This document shows, piece by piece, positions 49,301 to 59,258 of a DNA stretch of 64,000 nucleotides (position 1 is its first letter; each line of letters opens with the position of its first letter). The stretch is taken from positions 2,713,501-2,777,500 of the forward strand of contig JAZARR010000032.1 of NCBI GenBank assembly GCA_037389465.1, read 5' to 3'. Both the position numbers and the translations under genes were made by a program. The notes below the pieces were generated by a model, which saw only the letters and a program-made list of their open reading frames with translations, was not told the DNA's origin and made no database searches. Source of the stretch: Baylisascaris procyonis. Its lineage: Eukaryota > Nematoda > Chromadorea > Rhabditida > Ascarididae.

Positions 49301-51371
49301 GGCCGGTTTTCCTTTACACGTTAAGCGTTACCCACTGTTCTGCGTTTCGGATTTGCCTGTTTACCATGTTTGATTCCAATCAGAACTAATAAAACACCCT
49401 GTCTGTATAATAAATGAATTTGTTAAGAGGCCTTCTTCTAAGGCAACTTAAATGTTTACATGATAATATTCGAACTAAGTTTATGTGTGCAGAATCAGAA
49501 ACTTAGCTCCGAATATAGGTGCACAGATCATTCGATTACTACCTTCCAGCAACGAGTGCATGCGAGCAGGTATTATGGTCTGCTAACGTCTTTCAATAAA
49601 AACTATTTCCATTGAAGGTGAGACGGGCAGTTCAAGTGTTCTGCCCTTTGGATCCACAGTTCAACAAATATCATGTGGAGATGTTTGCAGTCGATCCTGA
49701 TATGCAATACAATTTGACCGTAAGTGTCCGTCTCCTATCTTTCAAAATATCTATTTTTAAAGAGTAATACTGTGATGGACATAGTTAGATAGCTCAACGA
49801 TTCTCCGATTCTCCCAAAGCAACCTTGGGGAGGGGGAGGAGGGGCATGTCACCGATTCTGATTGATATGATGACCATATAACTTAATACCACGCAAAGAT
49901 TAAAGTTTGTAAAGATCAGCGCTATTTTATAATTATTTTGTTCCTTTCTTCACAATACAAGTTCTTACCGTAGTGTTTTCGATACTTCTTCAACTAAACA
50001 TGACGTTCAATCTCCATATGAAAGTCTCCTTAATTTCTCGACTTATTCATGTGTTCTCTGTGCGTGAATACTGCAAATATGCTTGGACAATGTGCTTTCA
50101 TTACCTGAAAACTGCTCTACATAGTAGACAACAACATCAGTTCAACATGAATTGACATTTCAAGTATCAAAGATGCTGCTAATACACATGCAGTACACGT
50201 TCGTATGCAAATCGTTTTCAACATTCGCACTCAATATTCAGATGTGTTTCCTACCATCAAAGAAATTTCGAGAGCAGGCTAAAATCGACAGACCCTACAT
50301 CGTTGTGGCACATATCGATGCACCCGATACCAATTATACTGCCGAACAAGTATGGGAACAATTCAATAAGAAGCCAAACACCCGTTGCATCATAAAGAAG
50401 TACTTTTTGTCTTCCATATTATTAATATATTCATTTGTCATAATAAGCTTTCCATTGATCTTCCGTCGACTTCACGGATCACTGTGAAATTTTGAAGTAA
50501 TACCTTTGAAATTCATTACTTATCCTCTGGGGGAAGCAAGATGAAGTTTAGTACAATGTGATCAAAATTTAAGCTCGCAGTGGATTTGGAATAACGCTTA
50601 CATCATCGGTGTTCGGTGTTTTCGTCGGGTCTCAATCCGTGAAAAACGATATTTGTACTGTGATGTTTGTTTTCAATGACTCCGATCCCACATGACCCAG
50701 AGGGTTGATCAAGTGAGTTAATTGGTCGCGCATCTATGACACATTGCTTTGGCATGCGTGAAGTAGCTCCGCTGGTTCTTGGCATGAAAAGTTTATGTCA
50801 AAAGTTATTTGAGATGAGCAGCCGTAAAAGAACCATACCACCTGTGGAGCGAGGTAATTGACTTAAGGTGTTTGAAGAACTAATTACAGACGACATGAAC
50901 GTATTCAGGTTTAAGCAAACCCATCATTTTTCAAGTGAAATTTTTAGGATTCCCATACATTATGACGATGCAAAATTGGAAGACCTCTTAAATGGGCACA
51001 TAATTGATGAGGGACATGCAATGACTGCACTTGGTGCAGATGAAAACGAAAACCTAATGCAATACTCGGTAAGTTTCACTGCAATCGTTACTCATAAATA
51101 AGCTTAATGAGGTGCAATGAGCATCGAGACGTTTTTGAAAAAGTATTGAGCAGAAATCGAGAGGATATCCTTGTGGTTCAAACAAAAGACTCAATTACTT
51201 GATGCGATTTGTGCAACGAAGGCATCCCTTATTAAACTAAATAAGCAGATAAGCAACCAAATGATTAGTGATAAATTGTTTCAGAAAATTGCTGAATCCT
51301 CGTTTACAGATAAATACATGAATACAAAGGCAGGTAGAATAGCGCCGTTTGATGTGACGCAAGTAGAATAA
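46319..51371 (+). CDS. Protein with two MSP domains (VAP/MSP family), eight exons
   Basis: Exons: 46319-46462, 47111-47209, 48372-48517, 48932-49151, 49618-49719, 50242-50399, 50948-51068, 51189-51371. All phases agree and the total is 1173 bp (390 aa plus TAA). MSP domain 1 (about residues 10-130) shows the family signature GNPTAQRQICKVKTTCNKMF, then VIRPAVFDLEAYSELAVK and EEQWFAVHYI. KVKTT is the FFAT-peptide-binding strand of VAP-type domains. MSP domain 2 (about 160-305) has DVVLFTPAYDKHEKRL, FINCTKVRRAVQVFCPLD and DRPYIVVAHIDAPD, and lacks KVKTT. An acidic linker and a short helical tail (TQLLDAICATKASLIKLNKQ) follow. No membrane segment is seen, so it is probably cytosolic, unlike VAP proteins that sit in the ER. 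Exons 1-7 are strong; the acceptor of exon 8 (AACAAAAG) is poor. The gene may instead splice on from about 51365 to 54498. Confidence 0.7.
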
Positions 51372-51444
51372 CTAAAGGCAGCTTCTTCACTCTGAGATTG
51401 GGTCCCATATCAATCAAAATCAAGAATGCGGTAGCTTCCAAATG

Positions 51445-51449
51445 GTTTT
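51445..51449. repeat. Left target-site duplication, GTTTT
   Basis: GTTTT stands directly before the left LTR, and the same five bases follow the right LTR at 54214-54218. Five bases is the usual duplication size for Ty3/gypsy elements. Confidence 0.85.
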
Positions 51450-51831
51450 TGTTGTGTATCTGACTGCCACTGTGATACACTGACTGAGGATTGTTACGTC
51501 GCCGAGTGGTGGTGGTGATGATGTAGACGAAACGGCGAGTGAGGAGTAAGCTTTATTAGAACCGAAGTAGCGAGGGAGACGCACACAAGAAAACACACAC
51601 ACAAAAACAACGGAAAAGGCACAGCTTATATAGTGGTCGTCACGTGACAATTTCATGTTGAAATAGATAGCTCTGCTATGTACTCATGTGATATCCACTA
51701 CCTCACTGCGCGTCGTCATGACGTGGCCATTGTACTTTGCGATATTTGCCACGTGCATGCGTTTTGCAATACCCATTTCGGTAAGTGAAGTTGCACTTTG
51801 GATGTGATGAAATGTCACCACATATGCAACA
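51450..51831 (-). repeat. 3' LTR
   Basis: 382 bp, TG...CA ends (TGTTG and CAACA, a short inverted repeat). On the - strand a TATATAAG box corresponds to 51625-51632 and an AATAAA signal to 51552-51557, about 70 bp further on, so the LTR carries a plausible promoter and polyadenylation site. Because the TATA box also exists in this copy, it could start transcription leftward into the MSP gene's last exons in antisense. Confidence 0.92.
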
Positions 51832-51845
51832 CCTCCCCTTTTTTT
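51832..51845 (-). other. Polypurine tract
   Basis: On the - strand AAAAAAAGGGGAGG abuts the 3' LTR exactly, the expected position and composition for the plus-strand primer. A separate run of 12 Gs (+ strand) at 51857-51868 sits between it and the ORF stop. Confidence 0.85.
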
Positions 51846-51868
51846 GAAGTGGAAGAGGGGGGGGGGGG

Positions 51869-53800
51869 TTAAAGATCGGCATCACCATACGTCTTTCGTT
51901 GCGGTTCAATGCTGAGCCGTCGTGGACGCTGGCGTGTTCGTCTTGCACGTCTTTGTCGTTCGTCGATTGCACGTCTTGGTTGTTCGTCGACTTGAGTGGG
52001 TTCGACTGGCCGTGCGTGTTCCCGATCCGTTGGTTGCTGTGATGGTTGCTGGAGATCAAACATTTCGAAAAGCGTCCGAAGATCGTCCAACTGATTTGGG
52101 TCTGAATCAGCGAAGCACAGTCTGAGCTGGTTTGCGTGTCGGGTCCATGTGTCGTTTCCGATGAGTACCTTGTATAGTACTCGTCCCATTCGTTTTAACA
52201 CTTTCCCCTTTGTCCAGCTGACGACTGGTCCTTGGTAAGTGCGCACAAGAATTCGGTCGCCGGGCGAGAATGTTGGTTTGACGCCCGGCTTCAGCTGGAG
52301 ACTCGCCTTTGAAAGCTTGTAATGTCCCAGGTTGGCGCTGAAGATCTGCGGATAGCGGCGCTGTAGATCGTTGGCTATGTGGTTGTTGCTTGGTGCAGCG
52401 ATACTGGCGCTGACTGTTGTCGATCCAGCTGGGTCCTTCGTTGGGAGGGAGTCCAGGATTGCGTACATTCCCATCTTTGAGATCCATTCTGCTCCGAGTA
52501 GGTTGCACTGAGTGTTGGCTACGTAGAACAGTCCTTTCGCTGAGGAGTTCTGGAAGCTGTAGGTGCATGCTCGTTGTCTCAGAATGCTGATCTGATCTCC
52601 TGATGCACTGTGAGCGATGAGTGATGAAGGCTGGAGAGTTGGTCGTCCAATGAGCTGCCATGTTGCCTTGCTGATGATTGTGACATCTGATGCGCTATCT
52701 ACTTGGAAACTGATTGCTTTGTCGTCCACTGTGACGATTGCGAAGCGTCGATATTGAGTGCAGTCGATCCTTGAGGCGGTGAAAACTGCATCTGATCGTA
52801 TTCGTCTTCTTGGTAGTGGGGGCGAGGCACGTTGTTTTGAACGGCACTTGTTCCTTGAGCGGCGTTTGGTGACGTTGCAGAAACCTTCCTTATGTCCAAT
52901 AGCTTGACACAAGGAGCAACGGTGCTGGCGATAGTTGCAGTCGCGATTAAAGTGCATCGCGCCGCAGAACCAGCATGGGTTTGGTGGTGTCCTTGGTGCA
53001 TTGGAGCGCCGAGTCGGGTCTTTGATTTGGTTGGGTTGAGCTGCTGGCTGGGGTCTTCGTCGAGAAGGGAACTTTTGCTGGGCTGAGTAGACCGTTTGCG
53101 TGGGCGAGGAGCCATTCTCGATCATTTGGGTGTCGTGCCTGAGGTTAAGTAATCGTTTGCATTCCTCTGTTAGCGTCTTAATCGTACAGGTCGGATCCAT
53201 TTCGATCTTGTCGAGCAGCTTGAGTCGAATAAATGCGTCGTGGCTCGAGTGTAGACCACATACGAATATAAGACATTTGAATTGATCCTCCGTACACGTC
53301 CCAAGTCGAAAATTGGCGCATTCGCGATTGACTCGTCCGGCATAGGTAATGAAATCTTCTGTCGGTTGTTTGGCGACCTTCATACACGCGTATCGTGCGT
53401 TCAAGAGCGACTGTTGCGGTCCAAATAGATCCGTAAGCACTGCGATCGTGTCTGCGAAGTTGATATTGCGAGGAGCTCTCGGTAGAATGTAGTTGGCATA
53501 CTTTTCGTATACCGGAGTGTCGAGCTTCTGGAGCAGGAGGCGAACGCGGGTGGCCTCGTCGAGCGTTGCGCCGTCAACTGCAAAGACGTCCTCGTGCCGT
53601 CTGTACCATGCCTCGAATGTTAGGTTCGTATCTTGGTCGTATACGAACTGTGCGAGGCGTCCGGAGAGCGCGTCGAACTGTCGCGTTGTATCGGTCGGCT
53701 GTGGTAGCTGCGACAGTTGAATTTGAGTCACGTCGCGAAGAGCGTTTGTGAACGTCGCGAGGAGTTGTTGAAACTGCGTTTCTGAGAGAGTCGCCATCAC
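51869..53800 (-). CDS. Gag-protease fused in frame to integrase C-terminus
   Basis: 643 aa with no frameshift. Residues 1-230 are Gag-like capsid, with EAWYRRHEDVF and a CGLHSSHDAFIRLKLLDKIE stretch typical of nematode gypsy elements. Two zinc knuckles follow: CWFCGAMHFNRDC (about 276-288, CX2CX3HX4C) and CSLCQAIGHKEGFC (about 295-308, CX2CX4HX4C). A retropepsin-type protease has the active-site stretch FQVDSASDVTII (D near 368; DSA rather than the common DSG/DTG). At about 480-511 the start of the reverse-transcriptase region is present (RRYPQIFSANLGHYKLSKAS). From residue 512 the text jumps to GDRILVRTYQGPVVSWTKGK, the C-terminal chromatin-end domain of integrase, then a basic Arg-rich tail. 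The start ATG-ATG lies 13 bp past the primer site. No stop has accumulated. Confidence 0.88.
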   Translation of the reverse strand: MMATLSETQFQQLLATFTNALRDVTQIQLSQLPQPTDTTRQFDALSGRLAQFVYDQDTNLTFEAWYRRHEDVFAVDGATLDEATRVRLLLQKLDTPVYEKYANYILPRAPRNINFADTIAVLTDLFGPQQSLLNARYACMKVAKQPTEDFITYAGRVNRECANFRLGTCTEDQFKCLIFVCGLHSSHDAFIRLKLLDKIEMDPTCTIKTLTEECKRLLNLRHDTQMIENGSSPTQTVYSAQQKFPSRRRPQPAAQPNQIKDPTRRSNAPRTPPNPCWFCGAMHFNRDCNYRQHRCSLCQAIGHKEGFCNVTKRRSRNKCRSKQRASPPLPRRRIRSDAVFTASRIDCTQYRRFAIVTVDDKAISFQVDSASDVTIISKATWQLIGRPTLQPSSLIAHSASGDQISILRQRACTYSFQNSSAKGLFYVANTQCNLLGAEWISKMGMYAILDSLPTKDPAGSTTVSASIAAPSNNHIANDLQRRYPQIFSANLGHYKLSKASLQLKPGVKPTFSPGDRILVRTYQGPVVSWTKGKVLKRMGRVLYKVLIGNDTWTRHANQLRLCFADSDPNQLDDLRTLFEMFDLQQPSQQPTDREHARPVEPTQVDEQPRRAIDERQRRARRTRQRPRRLSIEPQRKTYGDADL

Positions 53801-53812
53801 TTATCCGCTTGC

Positions 53813-53830
53813 CGAGTTCCCTGATCGCCA
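53813..53830 (-). other. Primer-binding site
   Basis: The - strand reads TGGCGATCAGGGAACTCG one base inside the 5' LTR. The leading TGG pairs with a tRNA 3' CCA end, and the rest would pair with an acceptor stem and T-arm. The tRNA identity was not assigned. Confidence 0.75.
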
Positions 53831-53831
53831 C

Positions 53832-54213
53832 TGTTGTGTATCTGACTGCCACTGTGATACACTGACTGAGGATTGTTACGTCGCCGAGTGGTGGTGGTGA
53901 TGATGTAGACGAAACGGCGAGTGAGGAGTAAGCTTTATTAGAACCGAAGTAGCGAGGGAGACGCACACAAGAAAACACACACACAAAAACAACGGAAAAG
54001 GCACAGCTTATATAGTGGTCGTCACGTGACAATTTCATGTTGAAATAGATAGCTCTGCTATGTACTCATGTGATATCCACTACCTCACTGCGCGTCGTCA
54101 TGACGTGGCCATTGTACTTTGCGATATTTGCCACGTGCATGCGTTTTGCAATACCCATTTCGGTAAGTGAAGTTGCACTTTGGATGTGATGAAATGTCAC
54201 CACATATGCAACA
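53832..54213 (-). repeat. 5' LTR
   Basis: 382 bp and, by eye, the same sequence as the other LTR. The TATATAAG box is at 54007-54014 and AATAAA at 53934-53939 on the - strand. Transcription from here would run leftward through the fused Gag ORF. The right target duplication GTTTT follows at 54214-54218. Confidence 0.92.
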
Positions 54214-54497
54214 GTTTTATTTTTGCAAAAAGTGGAAGGTTTTATCAAGTAGATGACATTTTTTTATAGTGAAAAATTTTTACCGCGGGGATAGCGAAAT
54301 ACTTAATTTTTCAAGTGAAGACGGCTGATTCTAAAGCCTCAATAGTATCGCCTCAATTTAGTCAACGTAAGCAATAGAAAATGCTTCAACCAATCTACAG
54401 TAAGAAAAGTTATGATTATTTGCATCAAGTGGTTTGCGCTTTATCACTGCGTACCGTATGATCTGCAATCATTGGTCGTATATGTGTACTCCTACAG

Positions 54498-54701
54498 GAT
54501 GAGCATAGCAATAAGGACGAGAGGAAAGGGGGAAACGGAAAGAACCGAGAGGTGAGGAGTGAACTAACGACGGGCACGAATATTCTCGAGAATAACACCG
54601 AAGGAAATAACGAAATTATGAATTATGGAAATGAAAGCAATGTGGATATGGACCCAGATGAGCAGGATCATGGAACGAAGGTCTCTGATGGACGCATTTA
54701 A
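54498..54701 (+). CDS. Charged terminal exon, possibly the true end of the MSP gene
   Basis: A CTCCTACAG acceptor opens 67 codons in phase 0, starting DEHSNKDERKGGNGKNREVR, with an acidic part (NYGNESNVDMDPDEQDHG), and ending in TAA at 54699-54701. The composition (Asp, Glu, Asn, Gly, Lys) suggests a disordered tail. It is in phase with a possible donor just before the stop of the MSP gene's exon 8 (CAA followed by GTAGAA at about 51366). If joined, the MSP protein would gain an acidic tail and the retrotransposon would lie wholly in the last intron. It could equally be the end of another, unseen gene. A shadow ORF occupies another frame. Confidence 0.4.
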   Translation, partial: DEHSNKDERKGGNGKNREVRSELTTGTNILENNTEGNNEIMNYGNESNVDMDPDEQDHGTKVSDGRI

Positions 54702-55184
54702 ATGCCTTCTGCCATCAATATCACCCTCATCTCAGTCATTTGCTTACTCATTCATTCTATTCATAACTAATATCGATCCTTTTTTAAATTATATTAAATG
54801 TTTAATATACATGAATGCTAACCTTAAATATCCCCTTCATAATGTCACATAATCCCAGCACTGTTACTAATTTCCTAATCGTATTGGAAATATCTCGCTT
54901 GAAGAGATTCCAATACTTCAAATTCATTAAATGCGCTTTCATTCCTCCTCACAACCTTCCTTTGTGCGCATTCGAGGTCACAGAGCAGTTTCCTCCTCGA
55001 TTATGGTGGGTTATTCTTGAAAGCCAACAATGAGATATGGGTCCACTAGCAAATTTCTTTACTACTGTAAGAGCTACACTTTTCTCTCTCGCATTGCCTA
55101 ATTCACTCACGTGCACAACGATGAACAGATAAGTCATTGGTCACATGGACATCTGCATTTCCTGAAATCTCCGAAAATTTTAAG

Positions 55185-55185
<1 letters not shown>

Positions 55186-55260
<75 letters not shown>

Positions 55261-55261
55261 G
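55186..55261. repeat. (AT)n followed by (GA)n
   Basis: About 49 bp of AT repeats run straight into about 27 bp of GA repeats, ending at the left edge of the second composite repeat. Confidence 0.9.
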
Positions 55262-56312
55262 AATATACACAAAAGGTTATTAATCCCGTTTTTGGTTGTT
55301 CCGACAATAAATCTGTTTAAAATGGTCAAATTTTGATATTTTTTCTATCACTTGCTCTGCCCACTCTCCTGGACGACTTCGCTGGACAGCTGGATCCGCG
55401 TGGTGTACGGCGATGAAAAGTGTGCTCAAAATTTCGAGGGAAAATCCTTACCCACACAATTTCCCAAATTTGTGGGACTTTCCCACAAGTTTGGTATCTA
55501 GAGATAGTAGTCTTCGAGGTGAACCCATTGCACACAGCCGCTCATGTATACATTTGTAAGGTAGCAGGCTAGGGGCTTGTGACCATTTCAGTATGAAATA
55601 TGGTAATTCATTATGAAATACAAAGACGGGCGAAAATGACAGGGATTGCGTGGTGGAATTGGCTCAGTGATTAAAGCGGTTGGTTGGGAATGCGGGGTGG
55701 GAAGTTGGGCGAGGTTCCCCTTCGCGTTTGTGTGCGTTACATAGGGGGTACGGCGAAGCCTCTCCTCCACTTTTATGTGTGATACAAAGAGGTAGTGGGC
55801 GGAGCCCCTCCTGAGCTACGCAGGGGTCGAACCTGAGTAGTATTTGATAGATTCAGTTTAATTCAATACAACATAGTTCAGTCCATTCGTTAAGCTGCTT
55901 TAGCCCACAAACCTCATAGCGTCACAACCGATTTTTGATCGAACCAAACGCTCCATGACTAGAAGGGCTTTCTAGTCTGATTTAGAAACGAGCGCGGAAA
56001 GCCACAAATCTTAGAAAACTCTTGACCTCAGGCGGGGATCGAACCTGAGCACTATTTGATAGATTCAATTTCATTCATGACAACCATCCCAACCTCTTCG
56101 TTGGACTGCTACAGCCCTTCATAGGCAACTACAACCGACTTTTGAAGAAACCAAACTCTCTTGACTGCAAGGGCGTTCGAGTCTGATTTAGAAACGAGCG
56201 CTGAAAGGCACAAATCTTAGAAAACTCTTGCACCCAAGCCGGGTTCCAACCACCAATGCCCCCACTAGCAGTCCTACGCCTTGACCACTGCGCCACACCG
56301 CCACACGCAGAT
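55262..56312. mobile_element. Composite tRNA-derived (SINE-like) repeat, copy 2
   Basis: Collinear with 35589-36612. Two perfect B-boxes on the - strand (GGTTCGACCCC near 55827 and GGTTCGATCCC near 56036) and a tRNA-like head at the right end (A-box TGGCGCAGTGG, B-box-like GGTTGGAACCC, revcomp of about 56230-56310). The 205-bp module recurs near 55985 and 56190. The first mini-hairpin is kept (GGCGAAGCC, near 55752) but the second is altered (GGGCGGAGCCCC, near 55799). The head differs from that of copy 1, so the two copies may have different tRNA ancestry or have diverged far. The - strand ORFs here are chance readings. Confidence 0.65.
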
Positions 56313-57269
56313 GTGCTGTTTGCGTGTCTCAGGAACTTGAAGAATGTTTGCTATGCGAATCGAATATACACACACAAAGCGAACTCTTCAGTTTAATGCT
56401 ATAGGCAGGTCGATAATGTGGATTTCATCATTAGATATTGTACTACTGTTTTAAGCTTTTTTTTGCGACCATTCATTTCATTCGGAGAACTTTAAAAAGG
56501 CGTTTTTTGTATTAGCCTTAATGATACTCATCTATGTTTATTTTTTTCAAATTTCAGAGCATACTTCGATTATTCCAGTTCATAACATTCATTGCACATT
56601 TATGCTCTTTTATTTCACGCTTGTTTTGGTGGTCTTTCAACAAATTTCTTTATAAAATTTTCGGAGATTTTCCTGCGCTAATTTCTACCATTTACAGTTC
56701 AAATATGAGTGTTTGAAATGAAATAAATGAAAAATATCAAATATGAAATAAAATGAGTGCCATTTTATTCATAATTTTCAGACGATTTTCGTTTGAAATA
56801 CAACTCAAGATGAAATAAACTTGTCTAGTGTAAGTAATTCCATCCTCATTTGCACTTCATAAGCCACTGATCTCTAAATCTTATCGATATTGAAAAGATG
56901 CGCAGTTACTTCATTTTGTTGAAAATCCTGAGGGATTTTTTCCTGAAAACAATCGAGAAAGAAACAGCGAAAATTTTTTCGATCATTCGAACGAGCAATT
57001 CATTTCACATAACGATTGCTTGGCGAAGCTATGCTGATGTATTCGAAATTTTCGATGGCATACGAAAGAAATGCAAAAATATTGGAACATTGATTATTTA
57101 TTCAACTAACATCCATAAATAATTTGTGTGCACAAATCGGGCAATCGTGTGATACAGAAATTGTGATGCAGATGATACTGATACAGATATATTGTGTATC
57201 AGATATTGTAAAGTATCACATAATATTGTGATACTTTTTCGATCATTGGAACTTCTAATTCTGACGCAG
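56313..57269. other. Mostly non-coding, with direct and inverted repeats
   Basis: A 74-codon ORF at 56898-57122 (+) has a fair composition but no splice signals. TTTTTCGATCATT is repeated at about 56978 and 57236. A near-perfect palindrome AGTATCACA-TAATAT-TGTGATACT lies at 57212-57235 with more GTGATAC copies around it. Confidence 0.4.
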
Positions 57270-57533
57270 AAATCAGCCAATTAAAATCACTCTTCGGAGC
57301 GCCTTGGAATAATGATACTAATTTTGTACCAAGTATTCATGCAATGATTGGTTTTGAGCCAATTTCTTGCAGCTTTCCCGACTTCCGTGACGAAACTTTT
57401 GATCATATGGTGAACGACGCCCCTTTATCCCTCATAGAGGTGCAAGCTGCGAATGTCTTTCGAATTGAGCTAATTTGTGCTCAGTCTGAAAATATCAGCC
57501 TCTTTTATGCCGACTGTATTGCCAGCCATCGAT
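57270..57533 (+). CDS. Exon, possibly of a ZP-domain-like protein
   Basis: From a CTGACGCAG acceptor to a strong GTGAGC donor, 264 bp read in phase 1/1. The peptide begins ISQLKSLFGAPWNNDTNFVP, has ISCSFPDF and HMVNDAPLSLIE in the middle, and ends ANVFRIELICAQSENISLFY then ADCIASHR. The late pattern, a VFRI strand then a hydrophobic strand and spaced Cys, recalls the C-terminal half of nematode cuticlin-type ZP domains, but key Cys positions are not all seen. Without the donor the frame would run on to a stop at 57575. Neighbouring exons are not secure. Confidence 0.4.
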
Positions 57534-59139
57534 GTGAGCCAACAATCATTCCCCAACATCATCCATTGATATCATAAAGAACGTAGAATGCGCTAACTCT
57601 TTCACTTCTACCAGCACTTCCATAGTTAAAAAGTACACAACAGTTCGAATTTTCTTGCAAGATTAATCGAAAAAACGAAATCTGTAGCGATGCAGCAGAA
57701 CAGAGACCCTATCAACAGTATCTGATGAAAACATTATTTCTGAAAACTACTTCCTTATGAATTAAATTCTCAGAGCATAATAAAGTAATATGCAAAAACT
57801 GCGCTGATATGCAAAATGTCTGAAAATATTGCAATTATTTGTCACATTTTTCAAAATTCATTCAAAGCTGATCACATGTGAATGCATCTGTAATCTTCAA
57901 AATTTACATTAAAGTTCTGTCTACTGGTTTTATTATATTAGATTTAGCAGCTATTTAGTGTATAGAAAATCAGATGAGTACCATGTGATGTATCGAAGCG
58001 TACAACTCTTTAACTCTATCATAGAGAATACCTTTATATGGTCTTATATTATCATTTACATCATTTTATATCCCTTAATATTTGCCTTGTGATTTGAATG
58101 GGTCTTGCATATCGATGGATATTTGAAGGAGAGATGGCAATCGGATGTTGCGTCCATTGCGTCCGTATATCCAACGAATATCACAACAGTACTACACTCA
58201 GGACACACTCGAACTCTCTCACGAATAGAGGAATAAAGCATTTATAAGCGTGCGACCTTTGAATAGTAATTCAATAACCCTTCAATTAGTGAAGCGTGTT
58301 GTGCACACGTTGACTGCACCCACACTCACCTGTGGCACTTTTCACTAAGTGATGCACCAAAAACTTTAAGCTTGAAAAGTTTGAAGCCGTTGAAGCATTC
58401 TTGACACATATTTGGCAATATTCTAAACGTAAAGTGGAACATCTTTCGACTTATGTGGCGTATTTATGTAGACCTGATAAGAGTCTAGAATCAAAGTGAG
58501 TTCTGGGAAAATTATAGATAGGTGCATGTGACTGTGATGAAGTGGAATTAAAGTTTTCATTCCTTTCGTAGATGGCTTTATCACCCCATGAATCAACAAA
58601 AAGTAAAATTTAAACGTCATAAAAGGTGGAGTTTTATAGAAATTCCACCGACGTCCTTTATACTCGAAAATGGTAGCAATTTTTTTGAATAAATCAAAGC
58701 TAAACTTTCGACTGTTTCTTTCAAAAAGTGATGTGTTTAATACGATTTCTAGTCGTTAGTGATATATAGTGATGTGCAAGGGAAATTTACACCGACAACT
58801 TTTGAATCGCTCTTATTTTCTGTTTTTTTTTTTTTTTCTATTAGGTGATTCATTTTTTCCGATTAAAAAAAAATGAATCTTTCGTTCAAAAAAATGCTTC
58901 TAAAACATTGCGATCTGTCCAGGCTGTATTGAAATGCCTCATTCAATCTCCATAAAATTACTTGCATACTTGGCAAGATCACCTCATAAAAACGATCTAA
59001 GATTAAGGATGAATACTTAGAGCACCTTTCCAATTGAAAAAAAAAACTTATTTGCTGTTTGGAGTTATGTTAAGAAATTATTGAAATGATGCCTATATTG
59101 AAAAGTTTTGGACATTTCTGAATGGTCGCTTGCAAGCAG

Positions 59140-59258
59140 TTTCAGCTTTACTTCATCCTTATGGCTTCGCTGATATAGAAACTGTTTTGCTTATTCAACC
59201 ATCACATCGAGATGCTGCCAATATTTCGCCTTGCAATTGCTGTACCATTACAAGACAA
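59140..59258 (+). CDS. Possible exon, unassigned
   Basis: From a TGCAAGCAG acceptor the phase-1 frame reads SALLHPYGFADIETVLLIQP then SHRDAANISPCNCCTITRQ, with a weak donor GTACTC; the same frame is open on both sides (about 59082-59304). SPC-x-CC faintly recalls a deaminase zinc site, but no His/Glu motif is seen. The outgoing phase 0 matches the exon at 60175. Confidence 0.25.

Larger units (their letters stand above)
51450..54213 (-). mobile_element. Internally deleted Ty3/gypsy-type LTR retrotransposon, very young
   Basis: Two 382-bp LTRs (51450-51831 and 53832-54213) begin TGTTG and end CAACA on the + strand and show no difference in my base-by-base reading. The internal part is 2000 bp, with a primer-binding site next to the 5' LTR (53813-53830), one 643-codon ORF on the - strand and a polypurine tract next to the 3' LTR (51832-51845). 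The ORF keeps Gag, zinc knuckles, protease and the integrase C-terminus, but reverse transcriptase, RNase H and the integrase core are gone. It therefore cannot copy itself and would need enzymes from a full-length relative. It starts 79 bp after the stop codon of the MSP gene's exon 8. Confidence 0.93.

Noticed and set aside
53574..54038. 154-codon ORF on - strand over the 5' LTR
   Set aside because: It crosses the LTR, primer site and Gag start in a frame different from Gag and carries no domain. It repeats partly at 51420-51656 because the LTR is duplicated.
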